Source: an uncultured Amylibacter sp. (GTDB lineage Bacteria; Pseudomonadota; Alphaproteobacteria; Rhodobacterales; Rhodobacteraceae). From it: a DNA stretch of 6,315 nucleotides. This document shows, in pieces, positions 5,791-6,315 of the stretch. The translations under genes and the position numbers were made by a program. Where the stretch lies: assembly GCA_937944065.1 (NCBI GenBank), contig CALDZS010000275.1:1-6315 (forward strand), read 5' to 3'. Every line of letters begins with the position of its first letter. The stretch's first letter is position 1. Under the pieces are notes generated by a model, which was not told where the DNA came from, made no database searches, and worked only from the letters and a program-made list of their open reading frames with translations.

Positions 5791-6315
5791 TCAAACAATA
5801 TTCTGCCGAACAAATTTTGATAGTCTGCGTCGTAATCGTGTTTTGATACCGTAGCGATTGTTCACAACAGCATCTAGCTGTTCCATTGTTGTGTCTGCCC
5901 GTAACGAGGTTCGTGCTTGGATCTGATCATGGAGACGCGCAACGCCAGAGTCAGACGTTAGTATTTTACGAAAATGCATTCGTTTCAGATGTGCAATTAC
6001 ATTTCTATTATAGCTGCCAAAAGGAATTGCGACTTTCTCTGACGCTGAGCCTGTAATTTCGCTCAGATCTTTCGCAGCAATTTTAGTTTCATCCATCAGA
6101 TCGTCCTTTTCCAATGACCGCCAATTCAGATGATGACGTCCGTGAAGCCCTATTTCCATACCTTCGTTTTGCAGCGCGCAAATATCTTCCGCTGATAAAT
6201 AGTGCGGATCGCCAAGCCGCCCAAGCAAAACAAAAAATGCTGCCTTCAAACCATGTTGCACTAGCAGTGGAGTCGCTATTTCCAGATCAGATTTATTGCC
6301 ATCGTCAAATGTAAT
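5791..6315 (-). CDS. Polysaccharide deacetylase (NodB homology domain), N-terminus outside the window
   Basis: The visible 174 residues are the C-terminal part of a carbohydrate esterase family 4-type deacetylase, metal-dependent enzymes that remove N- or O-acetyl groups from polymers such as chitin, peptidoglycan or exopolysaccharide. The fragment begins in motif 1, ITFDDG (1-6), with the catalytic and metal-binding aspartates at 4 and 5. The His-x3-His metal pair is His58 and His62 (LHGRHHLNW). Motif 3 appears as IPFGSYN (97-103), close to the usual PYG form, and KILTSDSG follows near 117-124. The coding frame is open to the window edge; an internal GTG at 6261 is not the start because motif 1 lies upstream of it. 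Usually only a few tens of residues precede TFDDG, so a little of the N-terminus, and any signal peptide, is missing. It is followed 16 nt later by the methyltransferase gene, with which it is probably cotranscribed. Confidence 0.88.
   Translation of the reverse strand: MTFDDGNKSDLEIATPLLVQHGLKAAFFVLLGRLGDPHYLSAEDICALQNEGMEIGLHGRHHLNWRSLEKDDLMDETKIAAKDLSEITGSASEKVAIPFGSYNRNVIAHLKRMHFRKILTSDSGVARLHDQIQARTSLRADTTMEQLDAVVNNRYGIKTRLRRRLSKFVRQNIV

Noticed and set aside
5775..5813. Longer methyltransferase start at ATG 5813
   Set aside because: It would overlap the deacetylase gene by 23 nt and lacks a good ribosome site, whereas ATG 5774 has AAGGA at 5-nt spacing.
6259..6261. GTG at 6261 as the deacetylase start
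   Set aside because: The frame stays open to the window edge and the essential ITFDDG motif is encoded upstream of this codon, so the gene is cut by the window.

Overview
The window is a piece of a surface-polysaccharide locus from a Gram-negative bacterium, most likely an alphaproteobacterium of the Rhodobacterales/Roseobacter type. That placement is inferred from protein style, moderate base composition, GTG/TTG starts and the rmlC-B-D-A order; no rRNA or other marker gene is present to confirm it. Coding density is very high and no mobile element, CRISPR array, tRNA or rRNA was seen.

Layout. Positions 1-369 (minus) hold the 5' part of a glucose-1-phosphate cytidylyltransferase (RfbF type), which runs off the left edge. 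An AT-rich gap of about 295 bp (370-664) separates it from a divergent plus-strand block. That block is the complete dTDP-L-rhamnose pathway in the order rmlC (665-1228), rmlB (1232-2272), rmlD (2269-3120), rmlA (3120-3992), packed with 3-nt gaps or 1-4 nt overlaps. It is followed without a terminator by a possible 14-codon upstream reading frame (3999-4043) and a two-domain GNAT-type acyltransferase (4036-5172). The right end is a minus-strand pair: a polysaccharide deacetylase of the NodB-homology family (5791-6315, N-terminus outside the window) and, 16 nt downstream of it, a NodS-like SAM-dependent methyltransferase (5169-5774). The GNAT gene and the methyltransferase gene converge and share the four bases CTAG, which is a stop codon on both strands.

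How the genes work together. RmlA makes dTDP-glucose, RmlB dehydrates it to the 4-keto-6-deoxy sugar, RmlC epimerises it and RmlD reduces it to dTDP-L-rhamnose. RfbF makes CDP-glucose, the precursor of CDP-linked deoxy- and dideoxy-sugars. The GNAT protein, the deacetylase and the methyltransferase look like tailoring enzymes that add or remove small groups on a glycan; their acceptors cannot be read from the sequence. No glycosyltransferase, polymerase or transporter lies in the window, so the final polymer (O-antigen, capsule or exopolysaccharide) is undetermined.

Nothing here amounts to a clearly new system. The points most worth a second look are the overlapping short frame before the GNAT gene, the reciprocal CTAG stop, and the co-location of NodB-like, NodS-like and GNAT-fold enzymes. 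Two gene starts differ from the longest possible frame: the methyltransferase starts at 5774 and the GNAT protein most likely at 4036.
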